Source: Closterium sp. Naga37s-1 (Eukaryota; Streptophyta; Zygnematophyceae; Desmidiales; Closteriaceae). Taken from it: 64,000 nt of DNA. Position numbers and translations under genes: made by a program. The DNA is taken from the NCBI GenBank assembly GCA_947471745.1, contig CANJKZ010000952.1:328001-392000 (forward strand). The letters are read 5' to 3'. The notes below the pieces were generated by a model. It did no database searches, was not told where the DNA came from, and saw only the letters and a list, made by a program, of their open reading frames with translations. Below are positions 30,745-41,925 of the stretch, piece after piece. Numbering within the stretch: the stretch's first letter is position 1; each line of letters starts with the position of its first letter.

Positions 30745-31121
30745 TGTCAGTAGAGCTGCAATGTGAGATCCCCGATCGATCCTAGGGGGGGTTACAGGCG
30801 CGTTTGCCTGGGGGGTTATGGGCGCACTGACCCGCTACTGAAACAAGCCCTTTTATCCCAGTGGTCTAGTGGTTGGGATTCTGACATGGTATCAGAGCGG
30901 TCTCGGGTTCGAATCCCGGTGTATGCACATGTAGGCCGTTGCCACTGTGCTCAGTCCTGGGCCTCCCAGTGTGGGGGGGTGTCAGTAGAGCTGCACTGTG
31001 AGATCCCCGATCGATCCTAGGGGGGGTTACAGGCGCGTTTGCCTGGGGGGTTATGGGCGCACTGACCCGCTACTGAAACAAGCCCTTTTATCCCAGTGGT
31101 CTAGTGGTTGGGATTCTGACA
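30745..31121 (+). mobile_element. K: 377-bp miniature LTR element with tRNA-like Pol III promoter
   Basis: Bounded by cctgg (30740-30744, 31122-31126). The LTRs 30745-30886 and 30980-31121 are 142 bp each and differ only at one base (a/c, 16th position), so the insertion is recent. Ends are TGTCAGTAG and ATTCTGACA. The primer site tggtatcagagc is at 30887-30898 and the purine tract gtgggggggtg is just before the 3' LTR. The interior is only 93 bp and has no coding capacity. By size and layout it is a TRIM. It differs from ordinary TRIMs in carrying split tRNA-type promoter boxes (next entry). No second copy is in the window. Confidence 0.95.
30851..30925 (+). promoter_or_regulatory. tRNA-like Pol III A box and B box across the K LTR/primer-site junction
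   Basis: The A box tggtctagtgg (30862-30872) matches the consensus TRGYNNARNNG at every fixed position and lies at the end of the LTR. The B box ggttcgaatcc (30906-30916) matches GGTTCGANTCC exactly and lies just past the primer site, 44 bp away. In between, TCTGA/TCAGA (30880-30884, 30892-30896) pair around a 7-base loop as an anticodon arm would. The T arm tcggg/cccgg around ttcgaat is also formed. No acceptor stem is evident and the base before the would-be anticodon is not T, so this is a tRNA-derived promoter-like segment rather than a functional tRNA gene. Confidence 0.8.
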
Positions 31122-32746
31122 CCTGGTGATCGCTGCAGCTCACCAAGGTCAGTGCAAGTGTGACTCCTCTGCAGTTCCTCCTTCACGGAGGCCAGTGCGC
31201 GTCGGTCGGGAGTGGCGAAGACCAGGTCGTCAACGCAGACCAGAACAAAGAACGGGGTCGAGCCACGGCGGACGAACAGCGACGGGTCGGCAGACGACGG
31301 AAAGAAGTCAAGTGCTGCAAGAGTCGTACGTAGCGTGTCGTGCCACTCGCGGGGAGCTTGGCGCAGGCCGTAGACCGGTCGACGCAGTTGCCACTGGGTC
31401 CCAGGAGGGAAAGAGCCAGTGAAGCTAGGCGGACGACGCTGCCAGATCTGCTCGTGCAAGCTCCCCTGTAGGAACGCCGTGGAGAAGTCCAAGGAGTGCA
31501 ACTCGTAGTCGCGTTGAGCTGCTATATGCAACAACACCCGAAGAGTGGTCATCTTCGGGGTGGGAGCGAAGGTCTGGAAGAAGTCTACCCCCTCTCGCTG
31601 ACTGAAGCCTCTCGCCACGTAACGCGCCTTGAACACCGGTGGTGATCCAGGCGGCCGCTTCACCTTGTAGAGCCACATGCCACTGACAACGTTCGCCCCA
31701 GGTGGCGGAACGGCGTCGACGTAGGTGCCTGTGGACCTATAAGATGCCATCTGTGCCTCCTCAGCTGCTATCCAGTACGAGGCCCAAGGTCCCGACACCG
31801 CCTCAGCATGTGTACGAGGGATCGGGATGTCAAGAGCGTCTGCATCCCCCTCAGGGGCAAGCAACGTGGCGCAGAGATGACGAACAGCGGCCGCAAGGAA
31901 ACCAAGCTCGAACTGCCTGTCCTCAAGGACCTCCAGGGGAAAGACAGGAGCACCCCCAGAGGACGGAGAACGAGCAGGGCCACTCACCAGGTGAGCGGCG
32001 TAGTCAAGGCGGTGGGAAGAGGCAAAGCCAGCGACAGTGGTAACAAGTGCTGAGACAGACGACAGAGGTGCAGTCGGGTGAGTGACCAACGCGGACAAAA
32101 CACGGGAGACGACAGGACGGGAGGCACGGAGGTAGTCGGACAACGGGTCGTGAAGCACAGTGAGGGACGACTCAGGGGGCTGTGGAAGGACAGGAGGAGG
32201 TGGAACACGAGAGCGAAGAACAAGGTGGAACGGACCGTCTGCACGGTAACGGGACCGACGACGCTCTGGGGACACAGCACGACTGAGGGGAGAACGACGA
32301 GTCCACTGAGACGAGGAAAGGGACTCAACAGGGGGAACAGGAGGGGACGGTAGGGGACCACGAACAAAGCGTGCATGTGCTGGGTCGGGGAGGTCGCGGA
32401 GTCGCAGTCGCTGCTCCTCCGCCTCCTCTGGCATCTGCTGCGACGGTACTGGCCCCTGCTGCTGCTCCTGTGGCTCCGCCTCTGCCCTCTCCTGCTGCGA
32501 CTGCAGCTGCACCCGCTACTGCGACCGGGACCCCTGCGCTACCCTCTCCTGCTGCGGCCGTGACTCCTCCTCTACTCTCTCCTGCTGGGTCTGTAACTGC
32601 ACCTGCTGCTGCGGGTGGGACTCCTGCTCTACCCTCTCCTGGTGCGGCCGTGACTCCTCCTCTACTCTCTCCTGCTGCGGCTGCAACTGCACCTGCTGCT
32701 GCTGTGACTCCTCCTCTACTCTCTCATGGTACTGCGACTGAGACTG

Positions 32747-32789
<43 letters not shown>

Positions 32790-34232
32790 GCCCTCTCAAA
32801 CCTCTCACGCTCCTTCCTCTCCAACCGGAGGAGACGCTGCTCACGGGTCAGGAAACGTACAGTGCGCGGTGTAGGCGCCAGAGTGCCAGTGCCTCCAGCT
32901 CCAGCACCCCCAGAACCAGCACCTCCACCACCGACACCCCCGAGGCCTCCAGTACCTCCCGCAGGAACACCCCCAGCCTCCGCAGCAACCGGCCGCAGAG
33001 AAGAATGAGGAGGGAACTGCGGGACGGACATGAAGCCTGGGGGTGACGCGGGGCGAGGCCGCCTAGTCGAGGCTGCCGTGTCCTCCACGGGAGTGACCTC
33101 CACGCCAACACCCCCTGCACCCCCAGAACCGACACCACCAGCTCCAGCAGCCCCAGCACCCTCACCCTCCGCAACTACACCTCCCGCACCCCCAGACACG
33201 ACAGGGACTGGACGCTGCGGGGGGGACGACTGCGGAGTGACGTGCGACACACCTGACGGGGCAGGACGCGAAGGTGGGGGGGCTACCGGGGCTACCGGGG
33301 GGGGCTCAAGGGTGAGGAACAGCGGGGGGGGAAAGACCCCAGTACCTCGGTGGGGGCGACTCCTGTAGTAACAGACAGACTCGTCGAACGTGACGTCCTG
33401 GGAACTGAAGAACTCGTAGGTGAGTGGGTCGTAGAACACCCAGCCGGCGGTGTCCAAAGGGATGCCAAGAAAGACGCAGGCACGAGTGCGCGGTGACAAC
33501 TTGTTCGCGCCAGGGGCGCGAACGTGAGCCAGAGAACCCCAGACGTGGAAGTCAGCTGCTACGCCCAGAGAACCTGTCCAAAGGGAGACCGGCGTCACCC
33601 GTGGCTGTGCGTCACTGGGCCACAGGTTCAGCTGGTGCGCGGCGTAGCGGACTGCCTGAGGCCACAGGATTTGGGGGGCACCAGGCCGATGCGTCGCTCA
33701 GCTACCCCGTTCTGCTGGGGCGAGGCTGGTAGCGTGTAAGACTGGAGGATCCTCCGACCCTGACAGAACGTCTCTAGGCGAGTGGAAGAAAACTCACCAC
33801 CACGGTCCGAGTGCAAGCGGAGCCCACAAAGGGCCTGGGCGTCACCCCACGCTAGTAGCCACGGCTCGAGGACGGTAGGCACGTCGGCCTTCCGTCGCAA
33901 GGGGAAAACCATGGTGTAGCGGGAGTAGTCATCCACCACAATCAGGAAGTAGCGCTCCTGACGTGGGCCAAGGACCGGGGAGGGGCCCCAGACATCCAAG
34001 TGCATGGTCTGGAAGGGAGCCGTGGTGGGGGGGAACGAGGAGGAGTGAGGGGCAGTGCGCTGCCGACCCTCGACGCAAGGAGTGCATGGCGGCGCAGGCG
34101 AGCGAGGAAGCGGGGCAAGCGACAATGGGAGACCTGAGACCAGACGGTAACGTGCCATCCTACTGAGACGTGGGAACGACGGGTGACCTAGACCTAAACC
34201 GTTCCCCAACGCCAGAACCAGCGCGTTACTAA

Positions 34233-34268
<36 letters not shown>

Positions 34269-34599
34269 CGGCTGGCGCTAAGGGGTGACGGGGCACTACG
34301 GGTAACGCGTTACTAACGGACGAGCGCGGGGCGGTGGGCCCATGGGGATCGAACTGCTCTATACCATGTCAACGAGGTAACGGGATAATCAATGACTAGA
34401 AATGACAAGGACAAGGAAGATATAGCAAACCCTGGTCAACCCTAGCCAACCCTAAACATAAGTGTACACCACCTAGACTAGCAAATACAAACCATAACAA
34501 TTATAGTTTGACACTAGCAGCTCCAGTACCTCCAGTACGAGCAGCACCTCTAGTACCTCCAGCAGTACCTCCAGCACCTCCAGAACAAGTAGCTCCAGC

Positions 34600-36413
34600 A
34601 CCAGCAGAACCGTACCCTCTACCACCAGGACTGCCTCGCCGAACGATCCACGCACAAATCGCCTGCGGCGAGAGCGTCTCAAGTAGATAAGGCTGCGGTG
34701 GCTGTCCAGCTCCAGGACCTCCAGCAGGGTCACCCACCGCTCCACCACTACTAGGACTCGCAGCACCCCCAGAGTCTGCACCCCCAGTCGCAGCACCCCC
34801 AGAACCAGCACCCCCAGAACCCTCACCCTCGGTCTCAGCACCCCCAGGCTCAGCACCGGCAGTCTCAGCTCCAGAGTCCACAGCAGCAGGCTGCGGAGGC
34901 GGCGAAGACGGCCGAGGCGGAAAACCAGTGGGGGTCGCCAAGCGGCGGGGTCACCCCCCTCAGCTGGGCCAGAGGAGTCAGAAGAGATCTCCAAAGGCTC
35001 AACCAAGGGGGGTGGGTCTACCTGAGACACACCTGAGGGAGTAGGACCCTGTCGACGCAGGGAAGGCACGGCGGGGCAGGCGAGCGCGGGAGGGAGGGCA
35101 GGGACCTGGGAAGCCCAGAGTCAAGGAGACGGGAGTGCATGCTGCGGAGACGCGGCAGTGAGGGGTGACCGAGGCGGTGGTGCCAGAGGAGAGTCTGGTG
35201 GGAGAGTACCCGTCACGAGCAAGACGCTACAAGCTGACCAGATGCAGGCACCTGATTCGACGCAGCCACCTGGCCTGACTCAGCCACCTGTGCAGACGCA
35301 GTGGTCAGCGTGTACAGACTAGACCCAGGCCGTCGAGTGAACGTAGCAAGGTGACGGCCAGTCCGGGAGCACGTACAGATCGCCACACGCTGCCCTCCTG
35401 GAGTAAAGGTGTCAACCCATACATCCTGAAGGGCGGCGGTGCTCACCAAGTTCGTCGAGAACGTGGGGAGGTGGAGACCTGACAGAGAACCGGAGGGGAC
35501 TGCTGGACACGGAAGGACAGTGGAGGCACATGCGACTACTGGGCCCCCAGTGGGGTCAGCCAGTGAGACTGGTACCGGTGTAGCTAGTGGTGTGAGTGTG
35601 GTGCAGTCACGAAAGAAACAACGAAACGCGCCTGAGTCAAGTGTGAAAGTGTGAAGGGCCTCAGCGGAGGCAGCAGACGCACTAGCAGCAGACTCACTAG
35701 CACCTGTGACTGCAGACTCACTAGCACCTAGTGCTGCAACAGACTCACTAGCACCTAGAGCAGCAGCCTCGACACCAGCATCACCAGGGACACACGAGTA
35801 ACACGCACCCTCATCACTAAGCGCAGTCACATACATAGCATAGATGGCAACATTGATCTTTACAAAGTCAAGAGCATACACATCTACCCCCATCCCCTGC
35901 AGTTTCAGCCAGTTGGGGACAATCGCCTCCTCCCCGTACTCATCCACCCAAGCATCCTCAAGACGGCCGAAGAAGCGGTACTCGGTGTGCAGCTTCCCGC
36001 AGGGCTGACCCTTCAGCTTCACAGTGCGCCTGACGTACGGGCAGCGACCAGAGCCCCCAGGGGAAACACGCTGGACAACCCACTCACGAAGCTGCTGAGG
36101 GGTGGGGTTGTCCGGGAGGCGAGGCAGCTGCTGTCCAGAGCCACCACCGCCACAGCCTCCACCCTTGCCAGCTCCACCACGACCTCCTCCACCACCCCCG
36201 CTGTCTCCGCCACCCCTGCCGCCTCCACCACCCCCGCTGCCTCCACCACCCCGTCCGCCTCCACTGCCGCCACCCCCAGAGCCACCACCCCCGCCACCAC
36301 CACCCCCGCCACCTCCACCGCTAGAGCCACCCCCACCCCCCTGGGCCCCTTTGCCCTTGCTGTGGTTGCGCCTTCCACCGGGAGCAGACGCAGCGCCAAC
36401 TTCCTCAGCACCA
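34600..36413 (-). pseudogene. Element H linker, pre-integrase, protease and gag C-terminal part
   Basis: The frame 36022-35213 on the minus strand carries a C-x13-C-x3-H motif whose last Cys is Phe (GKLHTEYRF), a DAWVDEYGEEA block, Gly/Ala/Ser repeats, protease TLDSGAFRCFF, and the SGSLSGLHLPTFSTNLV segment. It runs into the pre-integrase region. Near 35060-35090 the reading jumps from that region to the post-integrase phrase GPTPSGVSQVD, removing the DDE core. The distal gag part (36019-36413) is the Gly-rich tract. J interrupts gag at 36414-36418. Confidence 0.85.
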
Positions 36414-36692
36414 AGGAGTGTGAGAATTACGAGGAATAAATTGACTAGGAATCAGGAGGGTACAAGTATGAAACCCTAAGAAAGATGTACCCCATATTGT
36501 CTACCCCACTACAGCCTACATAGGCTATATCATATAAGTCTGACACACCCCCATAGGCAAAGTGGGGGAGAACAAGGGGTCACAAGACCAGTCAAGCAAA
36601 GCAAAGCAAGCTCAGGGTGGATCACAACGTCACCACACATTCCGAGCACAAGTTCAACGGCCACAAGGCCAGTTCACATGCAGGATTATAAA

Positions 36693-39600
36693 TCAAGGTG
36701 AACAAGCAAGACAGTGATCACAACCTAGCAAGGGTAAGCATGCAGGTGCAGGTATATATAGATCACAGTACAAACAAAGTCGAGAGGCAAGCAAGTGAGG
36801 CCAGGTAGGCACAAGACCTAACATAGTACAGAACCGCTGATGATCACAAGGCTGAAGTGCCTTGGTAAAGATATCAGCAGTGTTGGCCTGAGAGGCCACG
36901 TATGCAAGGCGCAGCTGACCACGCTGCTGCAGCTCACGTGCAAGGAAGTAGCGAAGAGCAATATGCTTCGTTCTGTGCTCCAGTCTGTGCTCCTGACACA
37001 AGGCCAGCATGGCCTTGTTGTCTACGTACAGAACTGGAGGAGAACGAGGCGGCTCTCCCAGGTCGGTCAGCAGGTAGGTGAGCCAGCGTAACTCCTGTGC
37101 AGCCATGGCCCCTGCGTAGATCTCGGCCTCACAGCTGGAGCCGAGAACAGAAGACAAGCGGGTAGACCTTCACGAAACAGAGCCGGAACCAAGGCTGAAG
37201 GTGTAACCCTGTGACGACCGCTGAGTAGCCAGGTCCTCAGCCCAAGAAGCGTCTGCGTGACCAGTGAGGACAACTCGAGCCCGTCCTCCAAGCACGAGCC
37301 CCATGCCCGATGTACTGCACAAGTAGCGCAACACCCTCTTAGCAGCATCCATGTGCTCCTTCCTGTGTCGGCCAGGAGCAACATAGCGTGCTAGGATGCT
37401 AAGAGGGTAGGCTAGGTCAGGTCGAGTGCAGGTCATCAGGTACATGAGGTAGCCCACAAGCTCTCGATACGGGCCACTCGGCTCTACGGACTCATCCGAA
37501 GGCGGAGCTGAGAGCGAGTGGCGGGTAGGCAGAGGAGTGGGCTGTGGCGAGGAGTACGTGAAGCGGAAGCGCTGAAGGACCTGCTGCACCATGTGTGACT
37601 GAGTCAAGGTAATGGTGCGCTGTGCTCTGTCCCGGGTGATCCGCAAGCCAAGATAGCTTGTCAGCTCACCCAGGTCTGTGCACGTGTGTCTCTTCTGCAA
37701 CTCCGACTTCACGTGGGCGAGTGCCTCAGTGTCAGCAGTAGCAAAGACCAGGTTGTCTACGTACACGAGAACGTAGAACGGCGGCAGAGTGGTGTCGGTG
37801 CGTAGAAACAGTGACGGGTCAGCAGTAGAAGGAGCAAACCCAAGAGCAGCAAGAGTCGTCCTCAGTGTGTCGTGCCACTCACGGGGTGCCTGGCGGAGAC
37901 CGTAGACTGGCCACCGGAGGCTCCACTGGGTACCAGGAGGAAACGACCCAGTGAAGCCAGGTGGGCGGCGCAGCCAGATCTCCTCGTGCAGGCTGCCCTG
38001 TAGGAAAGCAGTGCTGAAGTCAAGAGAATGAAGCTCATAGTCACGCTGAGCGGCGACGTGCAGCAGAACCCGAAGAGTGGTCATCTTCGGGGTAGGGGAG
38101 AAGGTCTGAAAGAAGTCAACTCCCTCACGCTGACTGAAGCCTCGTGCAACGTAACGCGCCTTGAAGACAGGCGGAGAACCCGGCGGCCGCTTCACCCTGA
38201 AAATCCACATGCCACTTACCATGTTCGCCCCAGGCGGGGGAACCTCGTCGACGTAGGTGCCTGTGGACTTCCAGGAAGCCATCTCTGCGTCCATGGCTGA
38301 CTGCCACTGAGAGGAGTATGGACCCTCTATCGCCTCTGCGTAAGAGCGCGGGGTCGGGATGTCTGGTGCATCCGGGTCTCCCTCAGGGGCAATCAGCATG
38401 GACACGAGATGAGGTAAAGCAGCAGCAAAGCACTCAAACTCCTCCTGCCTGTCCTCAAGGACGTCCGTGCCAAGAGCACACTCACCCCCGACGGACGGAG
38501 GACAGACAGACTCAGACTCAGCAACTAGACTAGCGGCGTAGTCGAGACGACAGTGAGCAGCAAAGTCGACAAGCTCAGCAACAAGAGCAGACACAGTAGT
38601 AGACTCAAAGGCAGGGTCAGTGACAACAGTAGCGAGAAGACGCGTGACAGTAGGACTAGCAGCACGAAGGGAGTCAGACTCCGGGTCAGCAAGAGCAGGA
38701 AAAGAGGACGCAGGAGGAGACGGCAGAGGGACACGCTGTGGAGCAGTGAAAGGACGAAGCGCCATCTGGTGTGTGCCTGGGACAGCAGGAGGACGCTGAC
38801 GCGGAGCACGACGACCAGTGCGAGCAGCACGAACAGGCGACGCACGACGAGACTCAGGCGACGCAGGACGAGACTCAGGCTCACGACGCTCCGTAAGACC
38901 TCCGGTCGGACCAGTGTAGGGAGAAGGACCAGGGAGTGGCGAGGCAGGCTGTAACTGTGACTGCGACTGGACAGGCAGAGGACACTCTAAAGAGGGAGTG
39001 GGACCAGGAGCAGGCGGGAGACCAAGAACCTGCTGAAGGAGCGGAACGAAGTACGGCCGCGGCCGCGCAGCGCCTCCAGAACCAGCAGAGACACCACCAG
39101 CACCCTCAGCTCCAGGGTCTCCAGCTACAACTCCCGCAGCACCACCAGCAGCTCCAGCAGCTCTAGCACCAGTCGCTCTAGAACCTCCAGTACGAGCACC
39201 TCCAGGGCCAGCGGCCCCAGCAGCTCCAGCACCAGCAGCAGCACCTCCAGCAGCAGCAGCACCTCCAGGAGCTCCAGCACCAGCAGCACCTCCAGCAGCT
39301 CCAGCACCAGCAGCACCTCCAGCAGCAGCAGCATGTCCAATAGCGCCAGCACCAGCAGCACCTCCAGCAGCTCCAGCACCAGCAGCACCTCCAGCAGCTC
39401 CAGCACCAGCAGCACCTCCAGCAGCAGCAGCACCTCCAGTAGCTCCAGCACCAGCAGCACCTCCAGCAGCTCCAGCACCAGCAGCACGGCTACAGCGCCG
39501 AGCGTACCACTCACGAAGCTGTCGTGGAGAGAGAGGCTCCCGCCGCAACGGGACACTCGGAGGACCTCCAGTCTCAGCACCCCCAGACTCAGCAACCCCA

Positions 39601-41915
39601 GGCTCAGCACCCCCAGGCTCAGCACCCCCAGGCTCAGCACCCCCAGACTCAGCACCCCCAGGCTACGCACGCTCAGGCTCAGCACCCCCAGACCCAGCAC
39701 CCGCAGGCTCAGCACCCCCAGCAGCACCAGAGTCAACAGCTACCTCGACAGGCTCGACTGCGACTACCTGGGACACACCTGAGGGGGCAGGACCCTGAGG
39801 GGGGAGGGGGTCTACCGGAGGAGTACCTGGCGCGAGGAAGAGCGGCGGGGGGGGGAGGGGGGCAGTGCGGAAGGGGAAGAGACGGTAGTAGGGAACCGAC
39901 TCGTCAAACGTGACGTCCTGAGAGGACAGAACACGGCGCAAGGTGGGGTGGTAAAACTGCCAGCCAGGCGCGTCAGGAGGGAAGCCAAGGAAGACGCAGG
40001 GAACGGCACGGGAGGACAGCTTGTCCGCAGACAAGTCACGGACGAAAGCTCGAGATCCCCAGACACGGAACGCAGACGCATCGCCAACCTTCCCCGTCCA
40101 CCGCAGAGTGGGAGTGGTCTCCGGAATGGAGACCCGGGGCTGGAGGTTGATCTGACGCGCCGCGTACTGAACCACGAACGGCCACAGAAAATGGGGAGCA
40201 GCCGCATGGATCATGGACGTACGAGCGACATCCATGACCATGCCAATGCGGCGCTCAGCAATCCCATTTTGGTGTGGAGAGGCCGAAAGCGTGAACGTCT
40301 GGCGGATGCCCTCCGCCCGACAGTAGGCCTGCAGAAGGTCGGAGGAAAACTCTCCACCTCTGTCTGAGTGCAGACGCCCAACAGGAAAGTCCGAGCCAAA
40401 ACTCTCTCTGAGCTGGAGACGAGCAGCGCGGATCCAGTCGATCAACACCTCAGTGACCTCACCCTTGCGGCGCAAGGGGAAGACTGTGGTGTAACGCGAG
40501 TAGTCGTCAACAACCAGCAGGAAGTAGCGCTCGTGACCCTGTCCACGGACGCGGGCTGGGCCCCACACGTCCATGTGAAGAGTCTGCAGGGGAGCCTCTG
40601 TCGGAGGAAACTCGGAGGAGTGAGAAGCGGCGCGCTGACGGCCCTCGATGCAGGGAACGCAGGTAGGGGCAGGCCCCGGAGGAAGGGGAGGAAGGGAAGG
40701 GGGGAGACCAGAGACAAGTACACGGGAGGCCATGCCTCTGAGACGAGGCAGGGAGGGGTGACCAAGGCGGTGGTGCCAGAGGAGAGTCTGGTGAGACAGG
40801 AGACGACACGAGCAGGGGGCAGACTCAGGACCAGACCTGGACGCTGCAGCAAACACCTGACCCGACGCAGCTACCTGGCCAGACCCAGGAAACGGAGGAG
40901 ACTCGGTAGTCAGTGTGTACAGGCTCGACCCCGGCTGACGGGTAAACGTGGCCAAGTGTCGGCCCGTCCGAGCACACGTGCAGTGGGTCACACGCTGATT
41001 CGCAGGAGTGAACTGGTCAACCCCCCCATCCTGAAGGTCAGCACCACTCACCAAGTTCGTAGAGAACGAGGGGAGGTAAAGACCTGACAGGGAGCCGGAC
41101 GGGGCCGCCGGGCACGGTAGGACAGTGGAGTAGTGGGCAAGGACAGGACCCCCAGAGGGGTCTGCCAGGGAGACTGCAACCGGCCGACTAAGCGGCGTGA
41201 GTGTGGTGCGGTCTCGAACGAAGGAGCGGGAAGCACCCGAGTCAAGGGTGAAGGTGTGTACGACCGCAGCAGGCACAGTACCAGAGAGAGCAGACTCACC
41301 AGCACCTGGAGCAGTAGACTCACGAGCACCTAGAGCAGCAGCCTCACCTGCACCTGGATCAGGAGACGTACCAGCACCTAGAGCAGCAGCCTCACCAGTA
41401 CCTAGAGCAGCAGACTGGATACCGGGGTCAGGCGGCACACACAGGTAACAGGCACCCTCAGCACTAGTAGGCAATGCATACATGGCAGTGAGGATAGCAT
41501 CATAGTCAAGAGCATAGACATCTACCCTCTGCCTAAGCAGCTCCACCCAGTCGGGGAGCTCAGCCGCGTCGCCAAACTCTGTACGCCAGGCGTCGCTCAG
41601 ACGGGCGAAGCAGCGGGACTCTGTGTGACCAAACGTCCCGCAAGGCTGACCAGTCCGAGCACCAGTGCGAATGACGTACGGGCAGCGAGCAGTACCCCGT
41701 GACCCTCCACGCTGAGCGTACCACTCACGAAGCTGCTGGGGCGAAAGGGCCGCGCGCAGACAACGCTGCAGCTGCACCTGGCCACTACAAGAAGCTCCCG
41801 AACGACTCACTCCAGGACGACTCCCACTACGGCCACCCCGACAACCCCAACTAGCGTACCACTCACGAAGCTGCTGGGGCGTGAGGGACTCACGCGGACG
41901 TCGCTGGAGCTGCAT
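36693..41915 (-). pseudogene. Element J gag C-terminus and pol with two nonsense codons
   Basis: One frame from 41915. It starts with two tandem QQLREWYA-type segments, then the C-x13-C-x4-H-x4-C motif, protease TLDSGASRSF, a complete integrase (MDVWGP, LHSDRGGEF, QNGIAERR), linker, RT and RNase H. TAG at 39663-39665 replaces a Glu codon in the linker. TGA at 37167-37169 replaces the Trp of SVSWRS in RNase H. The RT catalytic box reads YVDN instead of YVDD (37752-37763). The normal stop after PHLLxS has been lost, giving about 28 extra codons to 36693. The N-terminal 300 residues of gag seen in L are missing, and codons upstream of 41915 are leader DNA. Confidence 0.9.
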
Positions 41916-41925
41916 CTGGGCACCG

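Larger units (their letters stand above)
29891..34180 (-). pseudogene. Element I pol: integrase-linker-RT-RNase H, several lesions
   Basis: Integrase (34180-33640) has MHLDVWGP, LHSDRGGEFSS and QQNGVAERRIG. A deletion of roughly 45 bases with a frameshift near 33660 follows, and the frame resumes at LWPQAVRYA. The linker contains a Gln-rich (CTG)n tract (32749-32787) and an in-frame TAG at 32516-32518. RT carries CVDD instead of YVDD (31226-31237). K lies at 30745-31121, where a few residues of the usual YLGLxIT segment are also missing. From 30715 the late RT and RNase H are open: TQSHMVEQILTQF, FSDSSWADD, SSCEAEVYAAA, ENRSAILLCEEPR, TKALPPCDHQRF. RNase H looks intact. Confidence 0.88.
29406..34513 (-). 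mobile_element. Ty1/copia element I (-), lacks gag and protease, hosts K
   Basis: Bounded by ctagc (29401-29405 and 34514-34518). The LTRs are 29406-29552 and 34367-34513, each 147 bp, differing at four positions including a changed terminal base of the 3' copy. The primer site TGGTATAGAGCAG (34366-34354) adjoins the 5' LTR. Only about 170 bp separate it from the integrase N-domain. This stretch includes a run of 36 G (34233-34268), so gag and protease are absent. Element I sits in the Gly/Ala linker of H. Confidence 0.92.

Noticed and set aside
30851-30925. Functional tRNA gene
   Set aside because: D-, anticodon- and T-arm-like pairs and both boxes exist, but there is no acceptor stem, the base before the anticodon is not T, and the segment straddles an LTR/primer-site junction. 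Treated as a promoter-like tRNA relic.
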